From Sporothrix humicola (lineage: Eukaryota > Ascomycota > Sordariomycetes > Ophiostomatales > Ophiostomataceae), in contig WNYE01000006.1 of the NCBI GenBank assembly GCA_021396245.1, forward strand, positions 248,001 to 312,000: 64,000 nucleotides of DNA. Reading direction: 5' to 3'. This document shows positions 41,938-51,787 of the stretch, piece by piece. How positions within the stretch are numbered: the stretch's first letter is position 1; each line of letters opens with the position of its first letter. The translations under genes were made by a program, and so were the position numbers. Below the pieces are notes generated by a model. The model was not told the DNA's origin and did not search any database. It worked only from the letters and a program-made list of their open reading frames with translations.

Positions 41938-44120
41938 ATGCAATACCAGAGAACGCCGAGCGAAGCAAGAGAACCAACCCCAAGTCGCAGAATGCAGCAC
42001 GCTCCCAGCCTTACGGAAGCGCCACCGTCGAGGGACGACCCACGACAGGGCCAGCAAAGACCAATGTCGGCCGGATCTGCAGCAACAGACCAGGGGCGCA
42101 CGCCGTCGACTCCGTCTTCACCACACATGCGACTAGACACGACCAACTCGACCTCTCCAACCGTCACAACGGTGACCAGTGGAAGCGCTGTTGCCGCCGC
42201 CGCCGCCGAGTCTGGCGGTGATCCTCCGCCGTATATTGCGGGAGATGAAGTCTCGCCAACCTATGCCGCACAGGCCATCTTTTCGGTCAAGGACGGTTCG
42301 GAACTTGGAGGCATTCGGCGACCCAGCCGGCGGCGAACTGGGCCTCTCTCAGCATCCCAGCGCGAAAAGGCGGCCTTGATCCGGAAGCTTGGCGCATGTA
42401 ACGACTGCAGACGCCGGAGAGTTGCTGTAAGTATATATCTGGTTCCCCATTTGATTGCTGTGCGTTTGCTCTCGACAGGAGTTGTGGAAAGTCGAGACTT
42501 GGTAAGCGGTCCAGACATCGCATACAGTGATACTTACACTGTATTTTTACCTCAAACAGTGCCATCCAAACCACCACAACATGACTTGGGAGGACGCCGT
42601 GCGAAAGTACAAGTCACACAGCCCTACGCAAGAATATTCGGCCCTTGCCGGGCGGCCCATCAGTCCCGCACGCAGCGGCCGTGTGTCCTTTGGACAGTCC
42701 GATGCGCAGGAAATGGAAATCGACACAACGCCGACTCCGACGACACCACACCGAATGGCGGACCAGCAGCAGCAGTCGCAACAGTCACAGCAGTCCCAAG
42801 CTCAACCACCACTGCAGCAGCACTCGCAGCACCCGCCACCAAGTTCCCGCACACCTCTTCAGTCGCAAGCGAAACCGCATCCAGTGTCACTGCCACCGCC
42901 CATTTCTCGGCGTTTGTCGGTCGGAAACGAGTCCCGGCTGCGCACGCCACTACCTTCTGGCCCGTCTGGTCGCAGTCTCGAGAAGCTCGCATCCGCTGCG
43001 CTGCCTGGCATCGAAAGTCTTTCGGGAGATCTCCAAAATGACGCCGCTCGGATTATCAACACCTCGAATCCCAACCGCACACGGTACGACGCCGTCCAAG
43101 TTATGATATTGGTCTGGTCCAACGATTCCGATTATGAGATTAGAGATGCCATAGACGATCTGGCCAAACTGCTCGAGAAGCGATACCATTATACAGTCGA
43201 GATTAAGGCGATCCCTGTCGGTGCACAGAGCCCGTACCGTTGGCTTTTACATAGTGTGTCTCACTTTGTCAACAACCGCGATGCGCGCGACACCCTTAAG
43301 ATTCTCTATTATGTCGGTCACAGCTACTTGGATGTAGAGCGCGAGATGGTGTTGTCAAGGTAAGCTGCCTATATTTGATTTGTCCAGATCCGTGGACCGC
43401 GCAGGTGCGCGAGATCTGCGTGGGCTGTTTGATGTTGGATTATAATCCCGAATCCTTCGGACCGTGTTAGGAAAAGGTCCTGTGCTGACGTTATTCAACC
43501 ACAAATATAGTTCGACGGATAAAACCTCGACACAGAGCAACACGATCCGATGGAGCGGCATCCAGCAAGTCCTCGAAGACGCCACGTCGGACACGCTGGT
43601 GGTTATGGACGCGGCCTACTATCCCTGTTCAAAGATGACACGACAGACCGGCGTACTTGAGCTGATCGCAGCATCCGCCGGCGAAGATCCGAAAAAAGCT
43701 CTCGGCCGCGTCGCTTTCACGCGGGCTCTGACTGACGAACTGAGCACACGCCTCGACCAAAAGTTCCGGGGGCCCATGTCCGCCTTGTCAGCCGCCGAGC
43801 TCCACGTGCGGCTCATGTCGAGCTACCCACGGATCATCGAGAACCTGAACCAGAGCAAAGAACGGCTCACGAGCCATCCAACACCCCTCCACATACAAAT
43901 GGCGTCTGATGCACGGCTGCCATCGATTCTTCTGGCGCCCTGCCGGAAACCGCTGCCGACCAGTCCCGAGGCAACAGCGCCCGGCACACAACTAAACCTT
44001 ACACTCCGGCTTGTCGACGGAGCCGTCGATAAGGCTGCATGGGCCGAGTGGATGCGGTTGCTTCCTGAGGGTGTGCGGGAAGTCAAGTGCGATACCCCAT
44101 ACCGCAACACATTCCGGTGA
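41938..44120 (+). CDS. Caspase-like domain protein with half zinc-cluster, catalytically degenerate
   Basis: Three exons, 41938-42426, 42560-43359 and 43511-44120, give 632 residues if the first ATG here is the start; an upstream exon is possible. Introns have GTAAGT and GTAAGC donors. Exon 1 is disordered, then REKAALIRKLGACNDCRRRR. The splice to exon 2 makes CNDCRRRRVACHPNHHN, a Cys-x2-Cys-x6-Cys start like a Zn(II)2Cys6 cluster, but no second half follows. A Gln/Pro/Ser-rich linker leads to a caspase-like fold: VMILVWSNDSDYEIRDAIDD, LKILYYVGHSYLD (His417) and LVVMDAAYYPCSK (Asp463). The position of the catalytic Cys is Ala465. It resembles a fungal family of caspase-like proteins I recall without a named function. 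Confidence 0.75.
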
Positions 44121-45232
44121 CACCACACAAAGGAGGTGGCTGCCACTATTTTGCATCCAATGCAGCTGTGCACTTGCACTTTCTTCTATTTTCTCATACT
44201 CGGCCCACGAGCCCATTCATTTGATTTTTAAAGTTATTTATTCGGCGATTAATTCTCCCCTTTTTACGTTGCATTTTATTTCCATTCACGGTCCGAATTT
44301 TTGCCATTTAGTCGTCTACGTTTTAATGAACTCTTTCGGTTCTCCGTTGCTTTTTCTCATTTGCATTTACTTGCGTGCATTTATCGCCGGGGTCATATTT
44401 CATGGTACAAATCTTATGGGAGGAAAATTGAGCGAGATGAGACGAGATGGAAGGAGAGAGATCTGAGAAAGAAAGGAGTAGTCTACTGATACCATGCCAC
44501 ACGAGACACATGCGTCTTAATTCTTTTTCTATCCCCAGTTCATACCAAAAAGCACATTGCTGAGATTGCATGGCACCCCATACAGTTGTGTTTCGTCTCT
44601 TCAAACTCCTTTATTTACTTTTCCATTTGCCGCTGGCATTTTGCTTGAATTATTGCATCTACCTCTCCCCTTTGCTTCGAAATTCACCATATTAATGACG
44701 GAGGATACTTCTCGTCACGCTTTATTCCATGACATACACCTTTTAATAATTTCCGCATACCTGCGTTGAGTTTCTGTTTTTCTTCAATCTTGTGTTTTAC
44801 TTCTTCTTTCATTCGCTGTTTTCTGTCTGTTGAGTGGCTGCCTCCGCGAATGGGATCTGGCCGTTTGCTGCAGCCCACGAATAGCGTGTTGCGAATATCT
44901 CACCTCCATATGATACCACCCCCCTTTTTTTCTTGCAGTTTTATTTGTTTACATAGCTCACATGCATTGGCCAGACTGTGCCCAGAACTACAGTTTAATA
45001 CTACTTCAATATGTTGTTGATTCTTTATCCATGAAAAATAATCTTTTGCTGTTATTGTACACATTCTATGTTTTCACCTCAAATATGCTATTTCCTTGAT
45101 TGCTCCTGACCAGATTGTCCTTACATGGTGCTTCCTTGTTACTCTTACAAAAATGTCCAAAAATTACACTGAAATTATCATCAAAATATCCGCGAAAATC
45201 AAAATCATTCAGTCCGTTTCCACCCCGCTCTC
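44121..45232. other. Convergent 3' intergenic region, caspase-like gene and phospholipase B
   Basis: About 1.1 kb, T-rich on +, no gene recognised. Probably the 3' UTRs of both genes. Confidence 0.5.
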
Positions 45233-47317
45233 TTACAGGACCAGGACCACGACAGCCGACGCAGCCACGGCCAGCGCCTTGGCCCAGCCGCCCGCGCTCA
45301 GACGGTCCGCCGCGTTCTTGGCGTTCAGCGACGTCGTGCCGTCCAGCAGCAGGGTTGGCTCGTACACGCCGGCGTCGGTCGTGTTGAGCGTGCCGTCCCA
45401 GCAGTAGGTCGCGAAGCAGTCGGTGCAGACGCTGGGGACGTCAGTCTGTGTGCGCTCAAAGCTGCGGCTGAGGACGGCGCAGGCGAGGCAGGTGGGCCAC
45501 TGGCTGTCCAAGGTGCCGTTGCCGCGGGTGGCGCCGTTGAAGCCGTTTTGGATAATGGCGTTGCGCTCGGCAAGGGTGTAGCTGGGGTCGAACGTGGAGA
45601 CGTTGCTGAGCTCGGTAAAGGGGGCGTTGGGCAGGTACACGATGAGGGGCGGCAGGGTCTGGCCGTCGCTGAGGGAAAAGTTGGAGGCGTTGCAGCCAAA
45701 GAAGGTGGGGCGCTGGTTGAGGCCGAGGTTGATAAAGGTGTGGTCGTCGGGGACGGGCGGGAAGAGGGTGCCGTTGGCAATGGCGCCGGTGGAGCGGTCG
45801 TAGGAGGCGCGCAGAGCGGTGCCGTTGGGCCAGCTGTAGGTGGTGTCGGCCGACGAGTCGACGGCAACGATAATGTCGACGCCGCGGATGGGCTGGATCA
45901 GCGGGTGCAGCGGGATGTTTTGCAGATCCTCGCCACCGTCGACCAGCGTGAGCTGGGTGTCGTTGGCAAAGTCGTTGGTGTCCGGGTTGTACTTGTAAAA
46001 GGGATTGGGGACGTATTGGGCAATGTCGTTGTTATCGTTGCCCAGGTCGGTCAGCAGATCCTCGATTATGTTGAGCACAAACTGGGGGACGTCGACGGAC
46101 GCGCTCAGGTTGTTCAGCAAAAACTGGTTGAAGAGCGTCGACGACGTGCCCATGACATAGCCCAGCTGGTCGAAGCCGCGCACGCAGTAGCTGTCGTTGG
46201 CGGTTGGGACCTCGCCGTTGGAGAAGTTGGAGCCCAGGTACTCGGTGGGCACAAAGCCGTAGGTCGTCGGGTCCCACGAGCCCATCTCAAAGGCGTTGAA
46301 CTCGTAGACGGTCGAGTTGAGGGCGATCACCGTCGTGCCGGGCGCGCGGCTGTCGGCCACCAGAATGGGGAAGGGCGTGTCGGCGCTCTTAAAGTTGTCG
46401 GTCAGGGCAATGGACGAGAAGGTGTAGTCGAGGCCGCCGTCGGGCGCGTTGATGAGCTGGTACGACAGAGCACGGCCCCAGTAGTCGGTCAGGGACGTCT
46501 CGTAGCCGGCGTCGGCCTTGACGGCGACCTGCTTGGCCACTTCGGTCCAGTACTCGGCCGTCGAGATGATGCCGCGTCGCTCGACGGACACGTCGGTCGT
46601 CGTCGCGTCCAGAGACCTCCGCTTTGTGTCGCTCGAGTCGGTGCTGTTGCTTCCACTGTCTTGCGCGTCCTTGCTAGGGCCGGCGAAGATGGAGTTGTCA
46701 AAGCGCCACAGGTCCGATCCGGTGTAGCCGTCGCGCATCTGGATGACCGTCGAGAAGTTGTTGGCAAACATGGACCCCACGAGCCAGCCGCCGCCCGACA
46801 GACCGGCCAGGTACGTGGCCGCCTGCAGCAGACCCGAGATGCTGCCGTCTTTGCCTGTTTCCGTCTGGTTCGGCGTGCGGCTGTCGGCGGCTGCCAAAAA
46901 TCCGGCGCCGTTCATCAGCGCGCGGTAGCCGCCGCCCGACACGGCCAGGCCAATGTTGGGGCGGTCGGCCTCGGAGGCGCCCGTAATGTACGACTTGGCG
47001 TCAAAGCCGCTAATGTTGGCGGCCGTCAGGAAATCAATGAGCGGCTGCAGCGTGTTGTTGCGGCGCAGCTTGAGCCAGTCGGACTCGCTGGGCGACAGGG
47101 AGGACGCGGCACGTGCCGAGGGACGGGTGGACGGGCAGTCGACGGCCATGGGCGAGTAGTTTCCCGAGGGAGCGTTGGGAAGAGCACGGCGCTCGAGGCT
47201 CAGGTCGATATTGAGGGGATTGTGGACGGCGGGCGAAAAGGGAACGGCCGACGCGGCGACGGCTGCCGGTGCGACGGCGCCGAGCAGGCCGTAGACGAGG
47301 AAATTGGAAATGGCCAT
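45233..47317 (-). CDS. PLB1: Lysophospholipase / phospholipase B, GPI-anchored
   Basis: The ATG at 47317 gives 694 residues starting MAISNFLVYGLLGAVAPAAV, a signal peptide. The family start agrees; upstream codons of the open frame are not needed. Catalytic motifs of the PLA2_B family are seen: NIGLAVSGGGYRALMNG (Arg132), LAGLSGGGWLVG (nucleophile Ser174) and LTLVDGGEDLQNIPLHPL (Asp near 460). Many Asn-x-Ser/Thr sites are present. The C-terminus ends in a small-residue and hydrophobic segment (GGWAKALAVAASAVVVLVL), a GPI-attachment signal, so the enzyme should sit at the cell surface. It hydrolyses acyl groups of phospholipids and lysophospholipids. Residues about 215-245 form a Ser/Asp-rich insert. 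Confidence 0.95.
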   Translation of the reverse strand: MAISNFLVYGLLGAVAPAAVAASAVPFSPAVHNPLNIDLSLERRALPNAPSGNYSPMAVDCPSTRPSARAASSLSPSESDWLKLRRNNTLQPLIDFLTAANISGFDAKSYITGASEADRPNIGLAVSGGGYRALMNGAGFLAAADSRTPNQTETGKDGSISGLLQAATYLAGLSGGGWLVGSMFANNFSTVIQMRDGYTGSDLWRFDNSIFAGPSKDAQDSGSNSTDSSDTKRRSLDATTTDVSVERRGIISTAEYWTEVAKQVAVKADAGYETSLTDYWGRALSYQLINAPDGGLDYTFSSIALTDNFKSADTPFPILVADSRAPGTTVIALNSTVYEFNAFEMGSWDPTTYGFVPTEYLGSNFSNGEVPTANDSYCVRGFDQLGYVMGTSSTLFNQFLLNNLSASVDVPQFVLNIIEDLLTDLGNDNNDIAQYVPNPFYKYNPDTNDFANDTQLTLVDGGEDLQNIPLHPLIQPIRGVDIIVAVDSSADTTYSWPNGTALRASYDRSTGAIANGTLFPPVPDDHTFINLGLNQRPTFFGCNASNFSLSDGQTLPPLIVYLPNAPFTELSNVSTFDPSYTLAERNAIIQNGFNGATRGNGTLDSQWPTCLACAVLSRSFERTQTDVPSVCTDCFATYCWDGTLNTTDAGVYEPTLLLDGTTSLNAKNAADRLSAGGWAKALAVAASAVVVLVL

Positions 47318-49281
47318 GGTGGGTGTTGTGGCACGCACAGACAATTGTGTTGTGGTCGTGCTGTCCGGGGTGTCAAATATATCACGATTTTGCGTGGGTG
47401 CAAACAAAGCTCGAGGTGTCGTGTGCTGCCCTCGGAGGCTTCGGTGCAAGCGCGCGTTGTTGTAGCGGCGGTTACGGAAGGTGCGGATCTCGTGTGGAAT
47501 AAAGAAGGAAAGAGCGAAGGACAATGAAGCAACAAAGCCTACCTCCTAAGAATAGAAGAAAAAAGGGAAAGAGGTAAAAGGGAAGAGAAAGACAGACGTA
47601 AAAAAGGGACACGCCCTGGGTATCAATGCAACGCGGCCGACGAAGAAAGAAGGAAATAAAGAAAGCAGTCGAAGGAGGAGGATGGGGAAGAAGAAACGAG
47701 ACCACTCGACAAAAACTGCCAAAAGCATGGGCAAGCAACAGCCAAGCTACGGAAGGGAGGGGGCCAAGCTGGTGATCATATATTATTTCTACACTTTTGT
47801 GAGAGCACTGTTTTCTTTTCTTTTTCGCCCGTGCCTCCGAGGGAGATGTTAGATGGATGCATCGATCCTTCAAAAACTAACACTAGGCTCGGTGGCAGTT
47901 GGAGACATTGGCGTACGTACTTGCATCGGAACACGGATGTTGGAGTGTTGTTGTTTTTAGTTTGAAGAGCTGTTGGTTTTAGTGCACAGTTTTCTGAGGA
48001 TAATGGCTGGGCATTTACGCCAAAAAGGCCCAAAATAGGCCAAAAATAACAATGGTCTCCAACGCGGGCAAATGCCAGAATGACAAGAAACGACGCGAAC
48101 TACTTTGACGGAATACGAACAATGAGAATTTGGAGGGAGCTGAGTGGGCAAAAAGGAAGAAACTGCGACGGACGAATAGCCACAAGCCTCCAGCCGAGAG
48201 ACTGACAAAAAGGGCCAAAAAGGGTCAAAAAGACCAGGCGAATGGCGAGAGCACGGTTTCGCAAACAAAGAACAACAGCTCACCTCGAAAGTCGAAAGGA
48301 ACCTCGAGAAAGCCCAAGGCCAAGATGAAGCCCAGAAAAGGGATCCACGAAGCCTACGTGCCCTGCAGCAAACTTCTCCACCATTCGGAGGCAGCCTCTT
48401 TTTGGGAGTTCTTTTTGGGGACTAAAAGATTAGCAACAGCATCTGGAGTGTAAATTCTGGGATTCTGAGTCTGGGATTTGAGTTTGCGCCTGTTCTTCGG
48501 GTTCGGGTTTGATTCGTTTAGACTTCGCAGGGAGGAGGTGACTTGTCAGACGTGAAAAGCCAAAAAAGGGAGATGTGAGACAGGGGACTCGAAAACGATC
48601 TGAAAAGATGGTCATCTGAATTTCTGTATCCTGTTAGATACCTCCGTCCCTGTACCTGAACACGAACCTGGCTGGACCTGGCTGGATCTGACTGAACCTG
48701 AACGGCGTGCATTTTGACGTGTCCGACTCAGGACTACATGTGCAACAGCGACCATGAGACTTGCATTTGTGCATACGTCCATAATATTATGTCCATACGG
48801 CCAATACGGCGTGTTACGACACCTACAAGTGTGCGGTGAGAGCGAGATCCGACTCCTCATATGTGCATCCTCCTCATCCTTCTACGCCACAGTAAAATTG
48901 GCAAGGAGATGTAGCTGATTATTCGAAAGGATCAGGAAGATAATGGCACTCGATATGGGTCAGCATATGATCACAAGACTGCCAAAAGGGTTTGCCAAAA
49001 GACGTCAAAACGACCAAAAATATGCTCAGCACACGATGCGACATGCCCAGGCGACACACTTGAAGTCTGCCTCTTCAATGTATTCCCAGGTCTCAGTAGC
49101 AATGCATATTCAGCCCAGTCGTCCTTGGCCGTCGGTCGTGTGTCGAGTTTTCGTAGTCGGGCCTCGGGATGCTGCAAAATACCGTGACGCAATCTCTTTT
49201 TCCCAGTCCCCTAAAAAAACGGAGAATATCTCCAAGTGGCTTGCCGCAAAAGGCCCAAACAACGGACAACGTTGCAGCCCG

Positions 49282-49357
49282 TTGGCTCCATTGGCTCCAT
49301 TGGCTCGTCCCTGCATCCAGCATGCCCAGATGCCCCATCAGCCCCATCAGCCCCATA
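49282..49357. repeat. Two adjacent 9-base tandem repeats
   Basis: TTGGCTCCA is repeated about 2.7 times from 49282, and GCCCCATCA is repeated about 2.8 times from 49332. Confidence 0.75.
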
Positions 49358-50409
49358 ACTCCCGTAATACCACACCACCTTTTGCCTCTTTGGGGCTCTT
49401 TGGGCGAATTAACGAATTGCCAAAGTCTTGGGCCGTCTTGTGAAAAGTCTTGAACTCTTGGGTGATTTGGGGTCAGACCCATGCTCAACAAGCGGAATGG
49501 CCGGGCGCTAAAAGGAAAGTGGCATAGTGACACTGGACAGGAGACTGGGCAGAGCAGGGCAAAAACTGTTCGCAGTGGGGGCCATTAACAAAAATTTTAG
49601 CGGGAAACAGTGGACAAACACTGATTTGCTGATGTGCTCGGAAGGGCGGCCGCTGGCGGTCGATCATGGCAATTGGACACACGATGCGAAAGCGAGCTTG
49701 TGTACTTTGTGTTTCGTGGCTCATCTTCACAGCCACTCGGCGAGACAAGTTGTCGTTGAGAGCATAAATACCGAGTCGAACATAGAATACGACGTATTAC
49801 GGAAGTCGCCGGCACGGCACGCAAAGACCTCTTCATCTTGAATTATCTTACGCCGTGAGATGTGGCAACCAGGAAAGGATGATTTCAGAGAATGCGACGT
49901 AAGATGAAGATGCAGATGAAGATGACCGCGGGCTGGCACTTCACTTGAAGAAGTAGGGCTGGACTGATCGAATCAACGTGTGCAATATTATTCACAAATT
50001 TGATGAAGTCTAATGGAATTGTTTTTAATTTTTGTATAATAATAATTATTATAATTGTTTGTATAGAATTCTTATATAATTTTTTTTTACTTATAAAAAT
50101 GTTGTAAATAGGAAACTAAAGAAAAAATGCAAAATACATTCTCTAAAACAAAAGACAAACTTAAAAGCGTTCGGTGTTTTAATTCATACGTTGGGACACA
50201 ATACCGATTTAGCCTCACCTTCATGTCAAAAAGATTAAGCATAAGTTCGTCAGCATGTTGATTGAGCCTGCAGTACATTTGATTCTTGTGCTTGTGGTAA
50301 CTTGACCGACGCGTCTGTCATTGTAGCACAAAATCCATCCTTACGAGCATCTTACTCTTACACAATATGATATCTTTTACCGTCTCTCCAGAGTTTGGCC
50401 GATTCGACA

Positions 50410-51033
50410 ATGAACGAGGCTGGCACAGTCGGCTACACCGTTGACCGCCGTTTCAACTCGGAGCAACATGAACATGAAAGTATTCTGAGCCTGCCTCAGC
50501 CCGCCTCAACTGATTCGAATCTGCCTTGTTTTCTCAAACATTATGACCTGCCTGAACAAGCGATGTTTCTGAGACAGACCCCTTTTCGTGAGAACACGCC
50601 GTATCGCAGCGTTAATGGTCAGCTGCTCGAATTGCTTCTTTTGGCCCTGGCTCCAACAGCAAAAACGAGAATTGCATCACATGTCGATTGTGATAGGAAG
50701 GTTTTTGAGGCGATTGTTCTGAGGCGCACAATATGGTCCCTGCATGTTTGGCTGGAATTATGCTTCATACCCTTGACACCAGAAGAAACCTGGCTCAAAT
50801 TCTTATCTGTCGTCACATTTACCTTCTTTTGCCCTTCCTCTAGCCCCTCCGCGTTTCTCTCCAGACACATCCTTGTCTGTTTGCCAGAAAGCGACATGGA
50901 TGAGGAGCCTCAAGCCACAGGAGCGTCCATGCTGGCCGGGGTGAAGCGCGTCAAGCACACAGACCAGAAAAAAACACATCTACTACTCTTCGTCTGCCTC
51001 CAACTTCCTTGCAATCACTCCTTCACCTTGTGA
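50410..51033 (+). CDS. Doubtful hypothetical ORF
   Basis: An open frame of 207 residues from the first ATG (MNEAGTVGYTVDRRFNSEQ). A codon further upstream in the same frame is only TTG. Codon use is far less GC-biased than in the real genes nearby, no domain or signal is seen, and the C-terminal half is hydrophobic without clean membrane segments. It may be a chance frame or an orphan gene; confidence is low. Confidence 0.2.
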   Translation: MNEAGTVGYTVDRRFNSEQHEHESILSLPQPASTDSNLPCFLKHYDLPEQAMFLRQTPFRENTPYRSVNGQLLELLLLALAPTAKTRIASHVDCDRKVFEAIVLRRTIWSLHVWLELCFIPLTPEETWLKFLSVVTFTFFCPSSSPSAFLSRHILVCLPESDMDEEPQATGASMLAGVKRVKHTDQKKTHLLLFVCLQLPCNHSFTL

Positions 51034-51787
51034 GTACCAGCAGCTGCCAGCCCTATGACAATCTTTCGCATTTTCATCAACAGCTTTATGAGTACCAGAG
51101 ATCAAAACAAGTATGCTACGTATTGCGACTCAACGAGACAGTTTGACCAAACATGAATGCATCAATATTAAAATTAAAAATAATTAAAAACCAAGTGAAA
51201 TCACATAAAATAGATGAAAATGAATAGAAACAGGTCGGTTGAGATGGGTTGTGATAATGATGTAGGACAGTGCGAGGGCACTGTGCCGACGTAAATAGCA
51301 CAGTACGTGCTCTTTCCAATTTGGCTGCAAGCTCTCAGGCGTTGCCCGGCAACACATGCTGTTTACCCCAGGCATGTCCGTGTCCCAGGGAGCTCCACTT
51401 GCCGCTCCTGCTGTCTTGCTCCCTGGTAAGACAGCTCCTTCCCTTGTTTGCGTGCAGAAGCGTGGTAAACAACTTGCATCGACAATTCGCGATTTCGACA
51501 TTTCGACGTTTCCTGCCTTTTGCATTCGACATCTCGACATTAACACCAACAACAAACCGCAACTACGACCGCGACAACACGACGTCGCTTCCAGAACAAC
51601 AATAACAACAACCGCCATCGACTACTAGCGGTTACCCCTTTCCTGCCATCAACAAACACGACGTAGATGGCGCCTTCCTGAACATCGACAACGCGACTAA
51701 TAATCAACACCTTTGTTTTTCGCATCTTCTGCATCTTTCTTTCCTCTTTTTGTTTTCTTCATCCTTCCTCATTCAGAACACCACAAC

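Larger units (their letters stand above)
47318..51787. other. 4.5 kb divergent intergenic region, phospholipase B and BRCT gene
   Basis: No well-supported gene. The first part (47318-47870) is purine-rich on +, the C/T-rich leader of phospholipase B. Between 48000 and 49260 the word GCCAAAA recurs. Nine-base repeats lie at 49282-49357. 49980-50160 is very AT-rich. One doubtful frame is listed separately. The last 200 bases are a C/T- and CAA-rich leader for the BRCT gene. Confidence 0.5.

Noticed and set aside
45548..47527. 659-codon + strand frame across phospholipase B
   Set aside because: Antisense to a certain gene; composition artefact of third-position GC bias.
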